From: Pirellulaceae bacterium
Lineage (GTDB): Bacteria > Planctomycetota > Planctomycetia > Pirellulales > Pirellulaceae
Length of the DNA: 64,000 nucleotides
Direction: 5' to 3'
NCBI GenBank assembly: GCA_022448645.1
Contig: JAKVBZ010000008.1
Coordinates: forward strand, 1-64,000
Numbering within the stretch: position 1 is the first letter of the stretch; each line of letters starts with the position of its first letter. The translations under genes were made by a program, and so were the position numbers. The notes under the pieces were generated by a model. That model saw nothing but the letters and a program-made list of their open reading frames with translations. It made no database searches and was not told the DNA's origin. This document shows, in pieces, positions 8,685 to 18,135 of the stretch.

Positions 8685-10187
8685 GGCACGCACGTTTTTT
8701 GACGGTTACGAATCTGAGGTGTTGGGCGATCCTTAGAGCTTTTTTGCCGTTGCGAAGGAGGGCACGATGCTCGGTCGAGTATGCGCCAAGAATTTATAGT
8801 TTCGATTATGCGACAGCAGTATTTTTTGATTGCTTGGGAATCTTCGCAGCTCTAAGGTGTGGAGCGTTTTAATAATTTGACCATAACTTAAGTGAATGTC
8901 TAGTTTTAGGATAGGGTGTGGTGAAGAGCCATCTAGGAACGTGTGTTTTGGGGTCAACGAGGCAGTCTATAACGGTCCCGGTGGCAATTCCTGGACTAGC
9001 ATAGTGACTTTGTTGGTGGATTCGATCGTATTGTCGGTGGCAATTCGGTGTTTTGACCAAATCTCCCTAACTTTATCTCTGCCAGTGTATTGCGTCGACC
9101 AGGCCGGACCGAATCCACCTTCTTCTTGGGGAGTGAACGGGCCAGGAAGGTGGGGGAGGCTGTTCGCTTGGTGTAGAGGCATGAATGCATAATCTGTGTC
9201 AAGTTATGTTGCCTTTTCAAGCTTAATACTGACAGGATGTTACGGTCGAAAAATGGAGCATCGTTGGTCGGCCAGGTCTAGACTTCGCGAGTCCCGTAGT
9301 TACAATGGCTTAGCTGGGGGCTACGTGTGAGATAGCCCTTGAGCTTGTAGTTTGAGAAAGCGGAATGGGTGAGGGCGGCGGGTGATTGGTTGTGTGGCGT
9401 GTGCGGAGATTGAGCTTGGTCTCGGTTATTAACGAGTCAAGTGCTGTTTAAGGTTTATTCGGTTTCCCTTCGCCAGATGGTCAAGATAGCTGCGGGGTTG
9501 ATGTTGACACGTTTTCGACGGAATCGGAATCTGCGGAATTCACCGTTTGTTGAGTTTAGCGGGTATTGAGACGATTTTGTGTGAGACAAAAAAGTTCGCG
9601 ACTGATTTGTCAAAACGGTTGTTAACGAGCATTCGGGTGAGAAACAACGGGTCAGAAATAACGGGTGAGAATGTTGACCTGCCTACCTGACGGTCGGGCT
9701 GATGCTTGGCCCCTGCCTTATCGATTTCACTCCTATGGGTATCCTTCTGTTGTGATGGTGTTTTGTAGTGTTGATGTTTCAATGGGAACATTACGCAAAC
9801 TCAAAACGTCAATGAAATCTCAACAGTAAGCAAAGTGTTCCCAGAGCGTTAAGTTACCCTAACCACAACTTTTTTCCAAATATTGATCATCGCCAACTTT
9901 CCACGGAGTTGGTGGTATGATTTTTTACTTGCGTTTTTTCTGAAAAGAAAGAACATCGACAATTGAGAATCTCTGTGCACCAGAATGGTGATTCCGTGTT
10001 TCTTAGCGAGAGGCAAGCATCTGACACAGGCGCCTTCGCGACACGGATCCTATGGCTGATTTTCCAGCCCGGTGTAGTGCAGTTAACTTAATTACATTCC
10101 TGAATGGATGGAGTTCGAACCGCCGGGGGTATGGAACGATCCATGTAAGGGTGAATCCGCTAGGCTGAACACGAGGAGTCGAGAGCA
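8685..10187. other. Long non-coding region upstream of the sigma factor gene
   Basis: About 1.5 kb with no convincing coding frame on either strand. It contains a 12-bp direct repeat CGGTGGCAATTC (8979-8990 and 9035-9046) and a triple 14-bp tandem repeat at 9634-9675. I compared it by eye with RNase P, tmRNA, SRP and 6S RNA signatures and recognised none. It may hold an sRNA or a long regulated 5' region for the sigma factor gene. Confidence 0.5.
9634..9675. repeat. Three tandem 14-bp repeats
   Basis: CGGGTGAGAA at 9634, CGGGTCAGAA at 9648 and CGGGTGAGAA at 9662 follow an exact 14-bp period; the spacers are similar in the first two units (ACAA, ATAA). They lie about 510 bp upstream of the sigma factor start. 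Possibly a protein-binding array or slippage product. Confidence 0.65.
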
Positions 10188-11738
10188 TTGTACAACTCAC
10201 TATTAGTTGAATTTGACGATGATAGCCGTCGAACAAGTGTCACTGAGGATTTTGATGCGTCGACGACAACGATTACCGAAGTCGAACCATCTCCAGACGC
10301 CGAAGTCGAAATCGATGAAGATGCCGATCCGAAGATGGAAGAGTTGCTTGCTGTGGAGGACGAAAACGAATCTTGGTCGGACGACCCGGTTCGCATGTAT
10401 CTGACGCAGATGGGTGAAATCCCGCTACTCACCCGACAAGAAGAAATTGCTTTGGCGAAAAAGATCGAGATTACACGCGCTAAGTTCCGTCGTAAACTGT
10501 TGGAGTGTGACTACGTCATTCAGCTGGCATTCAAAGTGCTTCGGCGTGTGCATGAGGGTGAATTACCATTCGACCGGACGGTACAAGTGTCAGTCACCGA
10601 CCGTTTGGAAAAAGACCAGATTTTGGGTCGTCTACCTCATAATCTTCTGACGATTGGTGTCTTGTTAGACCAGAATCGTCGTGATTATCACACCGCTCTT
10701 AGCAAATCTGCGACGAAATCTCGCCGACGAGAAGCTTGGACTTCACTGGGCTTGCGCAGACGCCGAGCTGTAAAATTGTTGGAAGAGCTCGGGCTACGGA
10801 CTCAACGCATTGAACCTATGATCCGTGATCTCGAACAATTCAGCCGTCGAGTGGATGAGCTTCGCAAACAGATTCGCGACCAAAAACGTCGCAAGAGTCC
10901 GGGCGATGTTGAAGGTTTGCTCAATGAATATCGTCGCATTCTGCTTGCTACGCAGGAAACGCCGACCAGTTTGCGAAATCGCTGTAAAGTCCTGCGTAAA
11001 ATTTATGCTGAATATCAGCAAGCCAAACGTGAGTTGTCAGAGGGTAATCTACGGTTGGTGGTCTCGATTGCCAAGAAATATCGAAACCGCGGCCTCAGTT
11101 TTCTGGATCTTATCCAGGAAGGCAACGCTGGCTTGATGCGAGCTGTCGACAAGTTCGAGTACCGAAGAGGCTTTAAGTTTTGTACGTATGCCACTTGGTG
11201 GATTCGCCAGGCGATCACTCGTGCAGTAGCCGATCAGAGCCGAACCATTCGTATCCCGGTTCACATGGTCGAAACCATGTCGCGAGTTCGAAACGTGTCG
11301 CGTCAATTGTTGCAAGAATTGGGGCGCGAACCGACGATCGAGGAAACAGCTCGTAAAGCTCGTACGACTGTCGACGAAGCTCGTCGTGTGTTGGCAATGA
11401 GTCGCTATCCCATTAGTTTAGATCGTCCTGTTGGCAATAGCGAAGACAGTCAGTTCGGTGATTTATTGCCTGATGGTATGGCTGCTAGTCCAGCCATTGG
11501 GGCTTCCCAGGAAATGTTGCGTGGCCGTATTGGCAAAGTATTGAAAACGCTTAGCTATCGGGAACGAGAAATCATTAAGTTGAGATACGGTTTAGGTGAT
11601 GGCTACAGTTATACATTGGAAGAAGTTGGCCATATCTTTAAGGTGACGCGTGAGAGAATCCGACAGATCGAAGCCAAAGCAGTGCGGAAGCTCCAACAGC
11701 CTAGCCGTAGCCAAGAATTAGTCGGATTCCTCGACTGA
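10188..11738 (+). CDS. rpoD: Primary RNA polymerase sigma factor (sigma-70)
   Basis: 516 residues. An acidic N-terminus replaces the usual region 1.1. Region 1.2 is [21 protein letters not shown] (~65-85). After a helical insertion, regions 2.1-2.4 are textbook ([57 protein letters not shown]). Region 3 (IRIPVHMVE) follows, and region 4 has [18 protein letters not shown] and the [30 protein letters not shown]. The start is TTG at 10188 with GAGGAG 9 nt upstream. The match to group-1 sigma factors in regions 2 and 4 supports a housekeeping role. Confidence 0.95.
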   Translation: MYNSLLVEFDDDSRRTSVTEDFDASTTTITEVEPSPDAEVEIDEDADPKMEELLAVEDENESWSDDPVRMYLTQMGEIPLLTRQEEIALAKKIEITRAKFRRKLLECDYVIQLAFKVLRRVHEGELPFDRTVQVSVTDRLEKDQILGRLPHNLLTIGVLLDQNRRDYHTALSKSATKSRRREAWTSLGLRRRRAVKLLEELGLRTQRIEPMIRDLEQFSRRVDELRKQIRDQKRRKSPGDVEGLLNEYRRILLATQETPTSLRNRCKVLRKIYAEYQQAKRELSEGNLRLVVSIAKKYRNRGLSFLDLIQEGNAGLMRAVDKFEYRRGFKFCTYATWWIRQAITRAVADQSRTIRIPVHMVETMSRVRNVSRQLLQELGREPTIEETARKARTTVDEARRVLAMSRYPISLDRPVGNSEDSQFGDLLPDGMAASPAIGASQEMLRGRIGKVLKTLSYREREIIKLRYGLGDGYSYTLEEVGHIFKVTRERIRQIEAKAVRKLQQPSRSQELVGFLD

Positions 11739-11809
11739 GTTCTGGTGTTGCCGGTCGCCGTCGTCCTGCGGTGGTGGTTTCCAGCTCAGCTGCCTGACAC
11801 AAGATACGC

Positions 11810-11846
11810 CCGGAGGCCTCGCTACAGCCAGGCTTTCGGTTTTTTT
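11810..11846 (+). terminator. Rho-independent terminator after rpoD
   Basis: CCGGAGGCCT (11810-11819) pairs over 10 bp, two of them G-U, with AGGCTTTCGG (11830-11839). The loop is 10 nt and seven Ts follow. It lies 72 bp after the sigma factor stop. Confidence 0.75.
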
Positions 11847-12031
11847 GTTGATTCTGGGTGGCTTTGCCGAAGTCGCTCACAATGACAGACTCAATTCAGG
11901 CATTCTCGCCGCACGATATCGGTTGACCGCTCCCCCGAAACGGTTTAGGCTGCGCTCGGCGTACACCTTTGATGGGAGATCGCCCTCCCTCCGCTGCTCC
12001 AATCCGGCAATGAGGACGTAAGGTCATCTGC

Positions 12032-13027
12032 ATGTCGAATGATGCCGTCATCGAAGTTTCCCAGCTTTGCAAGTCTTACCGGAATGGTTGGCGGTCGTCC
12101 TTGGTGGTCAATGCGTTGCAACATGTCAACTTGGATGTTCAAGCAGGCGAAGTCTTTGGCCTACTCGGGCCTAATGGAGCAGGTAAGACGACATTTATCA
12201 AAGTGCTGCTGGGGATCGTGCGTAAGTCTGCGGGAAAAGTCAGGTTGTTGGGAGCACCGGAAGGTAGCCGCAAGTCCCGCCGAAATATTGGGTACTTGCC
12301 GGAGCAGCTCCAGTTTTCTGCACATCATACCGCTTACTCGGCACTTGACTACTACGGTGGATTGAGCGGCGTTTCGGCAGCACGAGTTCGAAGCTGCCGA
12401 GATGAATTGTTGCAACAAGTCGGCCTGGAAAAGTGGGGACGGGTCTCGATTCGTAAATTCTCTAAGGGAATGATGCAGCGGTTGGGATTAGCCCAAGCGG
12501 TACTCCACAAGCCCCAACTCTTGATTCTGGACGAACCGACCGACGGTCTCGATCCTGTTTGGCGGTCGCAAGTCAGGAACATCTTGGTTGATTTACGCAA
12601 CCAAGGCCACACCGTTTTTCTGAATAGCCACTTGCTGCAAGAGGTCGAAATGGTTTGCGATCGTGTCGCCATTCTTGACAAAGGTCATTTGAAGTTCGTG
12701 GGGAGTGTAGATGACGTTAAATCGCAAATGGGGGCGGACGTGAATAGCCAATTGGAATTGGAACTGCTTGGTAGCCAAGCAGCGATTCAATCCGCTTTGG
12801 GAGAGACGGTTGTCTCTTCTTGGGATCCATTGGCCAACAAACGATTCATGATTCGGCTCAAGTTGAATGCTCAAGACGACGTTGACGATTGTGTCGACAG
12901 ATTGCGAGCGAGTGGGATTAGTATCGTACGACTGACTAAGGCGCAGGCCTCTTTGGAGGATGCATTTCTCAGTATTCTGGAAGAATCGTCGCAGGAGGCG
13001 ACAGATTCCGTTCCCGCAAAGGATTGA
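12032..13027 (+). CDS. ABC transporter ATP-binding protein (ABC-2 exporter type)
   Basis: 331 residues. Walker A GLLGPNGAGKTTF (~44-56), Q-loop near YLPEQLQF, signature FSKGMMQRLGLAQA (~142) and Walker B LLILDEPTDGLDP (~163), then the H-loop SHLLQEVE. The ~100 residues after the ATPase core resemble the C-terminal extension of CcmA/NatA-type exporter ATPases. AAGG lies 8 nt before the ATG. It pairs with the permease gene 121 bp downstream and would power export or membrane remodelling. The substrate cannot be read from the sequence. Confidence 0.92.
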   Translation: MSNDAVIEVSQLCKSYRNGWRSSLVVNALQHVNLDVQAGEVFGLLGPNGAGKTTFIKVLLGIVRKSAGKVRLLGAPEGSRKSRRNIGYLPEQLQFSAHHTAYSALDYYGGLSGVSAARVRSCRDELLQQVGLEKWGRVSIRKFSKGMMQRLGLAQAVLHKPQLLILDEPTDGLDPVWRSQVRNILVDLRNQGHTVFLNSHLLQEVEMVCDRVAILDKGHLKFVGSVDDVKSQMGADVNSQLELELLGSQAAIQSALGETVVSSWDPLANKRFMIRLKLNAQDDVDDCVDRLRASGISIVRLTKAQASLEDAFLSILEESSQEATDSVPAKD

Positions 13028-13148
13028 CCTACTGTGTTCCAGCCGCAACGAAAGACGTAGAAGTCACTCCTCTGATGTTCATCCGATAGGCGCAATGACC
13101 ATACACTTGTAATGACGTCCTGGGCGAGATAAGTGGCGTGCCCTTAAC

Positions 13149-15515
13149 ATGACAACACCAACGGCATACTCTGCCGAACCAGCTTGCCAGCGAAATCCAA
13201 TGCTTCGTCCATACATTGTGATCATCCAGGATTCGTTTCACGAAGCTTTCGCGTCGCGTGTACTTTGGATCTTATTGCTGATTGTCACGGGGTTGCTGTT
13301 GGTGTTGGCACCTCTGGGCTTTAAAGCAAACGTGATGACCGAGTTGACAGAGGGCGACATCGGGAACTGGCCTCAGCTGATCACGCAGTTGTCGACCGCT
13401 GACGAACCATCTGCGGATCCGTCCATCCGCCGGATGTGGTCTCAACTAGAGGGTCCCGTACGTGAAGAGATTCGTGTATTGGCAATCGCGACGCAAAAGC
13501 ATCCCAACTTGGAAATTGCCGCGGAGCACCGTGAGACCGTGCTGGCCGTCTTGAACGACGTCATTCGTTCCAAAGACTTGAATGATACAACATCGTGGGA
13601 CGGACCTCGATTGTCACCTGAAGTAGAGACTTTACGGGAACTCGCTGCAGACGGTCTGTTGGATCAGCAAAAGAGGCGGCTGAATCGTTTATTGATCGAA
13701 TCGGCCTTTCCGCAACTGATTCAGAGAAGTCCTGCGGAAACGGTTGAGTTTCGCTGGCTGATGTGGAAGCTTCCTAAGTTCACACCCATATCACGGGAAG
13801 TCATGGATGATAGTATCCACTTGGGGTTGAGTCTCGTCATGCGATACGTTGTCGGCATCATTGCCGTATTTGTCGCCATTCTTGTTACCGCGCCTATTGT
13901 TCCTCAAACCTTTACTGCGGGATCTCTCAACCTGTTGCTGAGCAAGCCGCTCAGTCGCTCCTTGTTATTCCTCTCCAAATATGTGGGCGGTTGTGCCTTT
14001 GTGCTGTTTGTTTCGGGATATATGGTGTGTGGGTTGTGGCTCATCGCGGGCCTACGCTTCGAAGTCTGGCATCCTCGGTTGCTACTAGCGATCCCCATTT
14101 TTGCATTCTTGTTCGCCGTCTATTATGCCGTTTCCTGCTTGGCTGGAGTCCTCTGGAAGAATGCTATCTTGTCAATTGTCTTCACGGTGCTTCTGTGGTC
14201 CTTGTTGGTGATGGTTTCATTCACAAAGGTGCTTGTGGAGGGTTTCTACATTCATCCCTTCCGTCTCACCAAGCTGATTGCCGCGGGAGAGACTTTGGTG
14301 TCGGTCAACGAGTCCGGGATGGTCTATGCCTGGATGGAATCTGACAATACATGGCAGTTGGTGTTTGGCTCCGAAAAGAAACAAGGTCTGAAATCCTTGT
14401 CCAACGCCAGCCTGCGCAACCAAATGTTCGGTCCCGTGTATTATCCGGAGGGCGATGAACTAATTGCTGTGCCACAGGAGTTAGGAGATTTTTCGGCCAT
14501 GGGTTTGGATACACCATTGGCCGTCGCACGCAGCCAAGATCAATGGCAACGTAAGGAATCGGAGACCGCTGCACCTGCTGGAGTCAGGGCCATCGCCACG
14601 ACATGGTCTGGTGAAGTTCTATTGGTTGCTTCAGAAGGTGTCTTCCAAGTGACTCGTTCATTATATCCTGAGGCTCAGACGGCAACACTGTTTGGAGTGG
14701 AACTGCCAAGTTCACAACAAAATCCTTTGATGGCATTAGGGACAGATCAATCGTTCAGCTTTTTCGGTGAAAACGTTAGGTTTGCCATCAATCGAGATGA
14801 CGGTCACATTGCCGTTCTACAACAAGGAGAAATTCAGATATTCGTACCTGGTGAAGACGGTGAGTATCGTGTGAAGAACAGATTTCTGTTAGGTACGCCC
14901 GAGGATCGAGTGCGTTTGTCCTTCGGTGGAGATGTTTTATGTGTGGCTTGGGCTTCTGGAGAGATTGAGATTCGCGATGCAACAACCGGCGAAATCCGGC
15001 AATCACATAGGCCGGCTGCCGCCAACCAGCCTCGATTTATTTCTGCAGCGCCTCAAGGACGTTGGTTCGCCGTTACATATCAGCACAAGCGACTGTTTGT
15101 CGTGGATACTGAAGAAGAAACTATTTTGTCACACGGTTTTACAGGCCAGGGCAACATATCGGTTGCCCACTTCACCAGTAATGGGAATCTCAATGTAGCT
15201 GACCGAACGAACCGAGTGATTGCCTACGAAATGCCTGCCTGCCAGCCTGTGAAGTTTCACGCTCCCCGACAAGGTTTGTTGGAAAGATCCTATCGGTATG
15301 GTATTTCTCCATTGTATTGGATGTTGCCCAAGCCAAGAGAGCTGAACGACACGTTATATTATTTGTTGACCCTACGCGAGACTTCAGGAATGTCGTCTGA
15401 CTTGGAGACAGCTCAGAAATCGTTTAACCCTTGGGCTCCCGTTTGGAGCAGCGCTGGATTCATCTTTGTCTTGCTTTTGGTCTCTTGCATCCATTTAGAA
15501 CGTTCGGAATTCTAA
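13149..15515 (+). CDS. ABC-2 type permease with large soluble propeller-like insert
   Basis: 788 residues. One helix near residues 38-58, then an extra-membrane loop (~60-220), then a bundle of about five helices (~225-360) containing TAPIVPQTF and SKPLSRSLLFLSKYVGG, typical of ABC-2 permeases. Residues ~365-760 are soluble, beta-rich and repetitive (short Trp/Gly blades such as VRAIATTWSGEVLLVAS and LSFGGDVLCVAWASGEIEI), consistent with a beta-propeller. A last helix (~768-783) returns to the membrane. Partner of the ATPase gene upstream. The propeller inside the permease is the odd part. The ATG at 13149 lacks a clear Shine-Dalgarno; an in-frame ATG at 13200 is an alternative. Confidence 0.82.
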   Translation: MTTPTAYSAEPACQRNPMLRPYIVIIQDSFHEAFASRVLWILLLIVTGLLLVLAPLGFKANVMTELTEGDIGNWPQLITQLSTADEPSADPSIRRMWSQLEGPVREEIRVLAIATQKHPNLEIAAEHRETVLAVLNDVIRSKDLNDTTSWDGPRLSPEVETLRELAADGLLDQQKRRLNRLLIESAFPQLIQRSPAETVEFRWLMWKLPKFTPISREVMDDSIHLGLSLVMRYVVGIIAVFVAILVTAPIVPQTFTAGSLNLLLSKPLSRSLLFLSKYVGGCAFVLFVSGYMVCGLWLIAGLRFEVWHPRLLLAIPIFAFLFAVYYAVSCLAGVLWKNAILSIVFTVLLWSLLVMVSFTKVLVEGFYIHPFRLTKLIAAGETLVSVNESGMVYAWMESDNTWQLVFGSEKKQGLKSLSNASLRNQMFGPVYYPEGDELIAVPQELGDFSAMGLDTPLAVARSQDQWQRKESETAAPAGVRAIATTWSGEVLLVASEGVFQVTRSLYPEAQTATLFGVELPSSQQNPLMALGTDQSFSFFGENVRFAINRDDGHIAVLQQGEIQIFVPGEDGEYRVKNRFLLGTPEDRVRLSFGGDVLCVAWASGEIEIRDATTGEIRQSHRPAAANQPRFISAAPQGRWFAVTYQHKRLFVVDTEEETILSHGFTGQGNISVAHFTSNGNLNVADRTNRVIAYEMPACQPVKFHAPRQGLLERSYRYGISPLYWMLPKPRELNDTLYYLLTLRETSGMSSDLETAQKSFNPWAPVWSSAGFIFVLLLVSCIHLERSEF

Positions 15516-15718
15516 CCCGAAGATTTTACGTAGGGCGGACAGAAGTGGAGTATGTCGTTGTCCGGTGAGCCATAAGTACGGATAAAAAGTACGGAAGAAT
15601 ATGTAAGATGGTCGTTGCGGGATGTGCCGGAAGACCTCACTACTTGCCGTATCAGATCTGAACTCCCCTACCTCCAACTTTCACTTGCTCTGATCCACAT
15701 AGCTCTACAGCATGTGAG

Positions 15719-16801
15719 TTACTTGTCCACCGAATAACTGCTGGCACGCAGGATCGCTTCATGCACGGCCAACTCGTGGGACAGTGGGTAGTCGTTTTCC
15801 TTTTCCCCTCGCAAAATGGCGGCCATGTCACGGAACGCGCTGACAAAGATACCGGGTCCATTGGGTAAGGTCACGTCCTGGTACCCTTGTTTGTATTCGC
15901 CTTGAGGATGCTCTAGTGCTAAGCGAAAATTTTGATTGCCCAGAGGTCGTAGATCAAAAGTCCCAAATTCACCACAAACTGTGAATTGTCGCCGTTCCTG
16001 GCCAGCATATTCGACCAACGAGCTGCGAATGGAAGCGACTGCATTGGGATAGTCAAAAACGGCGAGCTGATTGTCGACCAGATCATCTTGATCTGAGTGT
16101 GTTTGGCGGGAAAAGGCAGTTGTCGTCTGCGGTTTACCCAGTACACGCACCATGGCGTCAATGACATGACAGCCAATTTCGAACATCGATCCTCCGGGAA
16201 AACGAGCAAGATAAGTTCGTTTCGCCGTCGATATTTTTTTACTCATCGTCGCATGCACCTCAAAGATGTCACCGAACCAACCATCTTTCACTGCTTGGTA
16301 ACAGAACTGAAAAGCTGGTGTGTAGCGGTAGATGTATCCCATCTGCAGATGTTGCTGGCGTCGAGCTACTTCGTTCAGCAGTTCCTGGAAATCCTGTAGG
16401 TTCTCGCCAGCTGGTTTGTCCAGGTGGATGTGCATGCCAGCTTCGGCACAACGGCGTGCGGTAGGCAGCAGTTGTTCCACTTCGGTTTCCACAACGACAG
16501 CTTGCATACCTTGAGTGTTCAGTAATTGTTCTTCCGTGATAAGCGGCACATCTTGAAAATTGCCATCCAGTTGCTTGCGTTTTTCAGGATCGTTCTCCAC
16601 AACGCCGACGATTTCGTAGTCGTCCTGCACTTGCTTCAATTGTCGGAATACCGACCGTGCGTGTGCGTGGTTTGTACCGATTTGGCCGATCTTGATCTTT
16701 TTCTTATCACCTTTAGCATGAGCTGTTTGGTTCGCCAAAGATATCGACGTGGCCAATGCGCTAGTGGCTTGTAGAAAACGGCGCCGATTGTGATTCGTCA
16801 T
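15719..16801 (-). CDS. Gfo/Idh/MocA-family oxidoreductase, Tat-exported
   Basis: 360 residues. A twin-arginine signal (NRRRFLQATSAL, cleavage near AHAKG) suggests folded export with bound NAD(P). The Rossmann motif is IGQIGTNHAHAR, the family motif appears as MHIHLDKPAGENL (DKPAG in place of EKP), and GGSMFEIGCHVIDAMVRVLG matches the catalytic-domain helix with its His. Such Tat-exported dehydrogenases are greatly expanded in planctomycetes and act on sugars or polyol derivatives; the substrate here is unknown. Confidence 0.9.
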   Translation of the reverse strand: MTNHNRRRFLQATSALATSISLANQTAHAKGDKKKIKIGQIGTNHAHARSVFRQLKQVQDDYEIVGVVENDPEKRKQLDGNFQDVPLITEEQLLNTQGMQAVVVETEVEQLLPTARRCAEAGMHIHLDKPAGENLQDFQELLNEVARRQQHLQMGYIYRYTPAFQFCYQAVKDGWFGDIFEVHATMSKKISTAKRTYLARFPGGSMFEIGCHVIDAMVRVLGKPQTTTAFSRQTHSDQDDLVDNQLAVFDYPNAVASIRSSLVEYAGQERRQFTVCGEFGTFDLRPLGNQNFRLALEHPQGEYKQGYQDVTLPNGPGIFVSAFRDMAAILRGEKENDYPLSHELAVHEAILRASSYSVDK

Positions 16802-16949
16802 GGGTAGACTCCGAGGAATCGTAAAGTTACCAGGGAACGATAGTCATTTTAATACATCCAAAGAACACAAACAATCAACGGTGTCACGCAACTTGTCGTC
16901 AAAGCCAGGGCCATACGCTTTCACAAATTATTGCAGTTTGCTGCTGTAA

Positions 16950-17567
16950 TCAGACCGTTTTGGACTCGAATCCGGCTTGTTGTAGCGCGGCATGGTAATC
17001 GGCGGGGCTATTCAGGTTGAACAGGCTGTATAGTGCTGGATCGACATCCAGCATGAGTTTAGTAGGAACTTGGAGTGAATTCGTTTCTTCGATCAAATAC
17101 AAAGGTCGGAATCGTTTTGCTTGTAGAAGTTGTTGGACGTGGTCTGCCATGTGAGTGCGATAAACACCTGCCAATGGATGGACATGATCTTCGTCAGCGG
17201 GCACGACAGCATCGTGTTGTTCCAGTAACGAGCACATCCGCTGCACAAAAGCCGGTTCCAGCAGAGGTACATCGCAACTGGTAATGAACGCGGCTGTAGT
17301 GTGATTCTGGAGAGTCAGGAGCCCCGCAAAGATCCCTTCCAGCGGTCCTTGTTCGGGTTGTTGGTCAATGGCTATGAGAACGTCGGAAGGTAGCTCCGGA
17401 AGCTTCTGGTTGGCAGCGGCTACAACGACGACGGGGGAGACAACGCTTTGCAGAATGCGGACCACACGCTGCAACATCGTTTCTGGACCAAACGGCAAGC
17501 CAGCTTTGTCACGTCCCATTCGAGTGCTGCGCCCGCCGCACAATATGATGCCTCCGAATGGTGTCAT
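16950..17567 (-). CDS. mobA: Molybdenum cofactor guanylyltransferase MobA
   Basis: 205 residues from the ATG at 17567, chosen because GAGG lies 5 nt upstream and the nucleotide-binding signature begins at once (GGIILCGGRSTRMGRDKAGLPFG). The frame is open further upstream, but that part has no family resemblance. Other motifs are IDQQPEQGPLEGIFAGL and TSCDVPLLEP (metal-binding Asp). The enzyme transfers GMP from GTP to molybdopterin to make the bis-MGD cofactor of DMSO-reductase-type enzymes. No other Mo genes are nearby. Confidence 0.9.
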   Translation of the reverse strand: MTPFGGIILCGGRSTRMGRDKAGLPFGPETMLQRVVRILQSVVSPVVVVAAANQKLPELPSDVLIAIDQQPEQGPLEGIFAGLLTLQNHTTAAFITSCDVPLLEPAFVQRMCSLLEQHDAVVPADEDHVHPLAGVYRTHMADHVQQLLQAKRFRPLYLIEETNSLQVPTKLMLDVDPALYSLFNLNSPADYHAALQQAGFESKTV

Positions 17568-18135
17568 GGTTTCCTCATGGTGGTGCTGCGTCGGTTCTTG
17601 GTTTGGATACTCGTAATATTTTAGACTATTCTGGCGTTGTTGGGTTGTTTTGTGCCTGTGGTCCATGGCCGAATACCAAGTTTCTCCACGGCATCCACGG
17701 TGATGGGCGTGTGAATCTTTGTGGTCGGTTGTGATTGCCTCGGTAGGTAGCAGAGAATTGTTAAGGTTGAGTACAGTGGTCGCGAAGAGCCACTTCATGT
17801 CCGGGACCACACTCTGCTGGCAGCACGGGTAACGAACGCTTCTATGGCCAGTCGAGTGAAAACGGATGGCTCGGGAACGCGTTGGGACCCCATCAGGTGT
17901 CCCGGTGTATTACCGGTAGAAATGGTGCCAATGGAATTGCCCATTTCACCACCGACGCTGTAGGACCGCCGCTCATCCATTACAAGATGCCTTGTCGACG
18001 GCGATTCGGATGGGTGTCCAGAGAGTCGGAAAATGCGAGGGAAATGGTCTGGAGCCCACGCCGACGATGAAACGATGGGAAGTCGGGTACCTCCGCCTCT
18101 ATTTTACGGACGGCATCCACCAATAGGGCCACCGA
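17568..18135. other. Intergenic with possible decayed coding stretch
   Basis: On the minus strand two short frames follow purB directly. The first is ~50 codons, beginning just after the purB stop (…VDAVRKIEAEVPDF…) and ending near 17975. The second starts at 17980 with ATG (MDERRSYSVGGEMGNSIG…) and runs to 17795. Joined by one frame change they would make ~110 residues with protein-like composition. I recognise no family and see no strong ribosome binding site. Confidence 0.25.

Noticed and set aside
9634..9675. CRISPR-like repeats
   Set aside because: Only three 14-bp units in direct tandem, no spacers and no cas genes.
9540..9791. 83-codon minus-strand frame in the pre-rpoD gap
   Set aside because: Contains the tandem repeat, lacks a ribosome site, and shows no protein-like pattern.
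16955..16975. GGACTCGAATCCGG segment resembling a tRNA T-arm
   Set aside because: It lies inside the mobA coding sequence and no cloverleaf can be formed around it.
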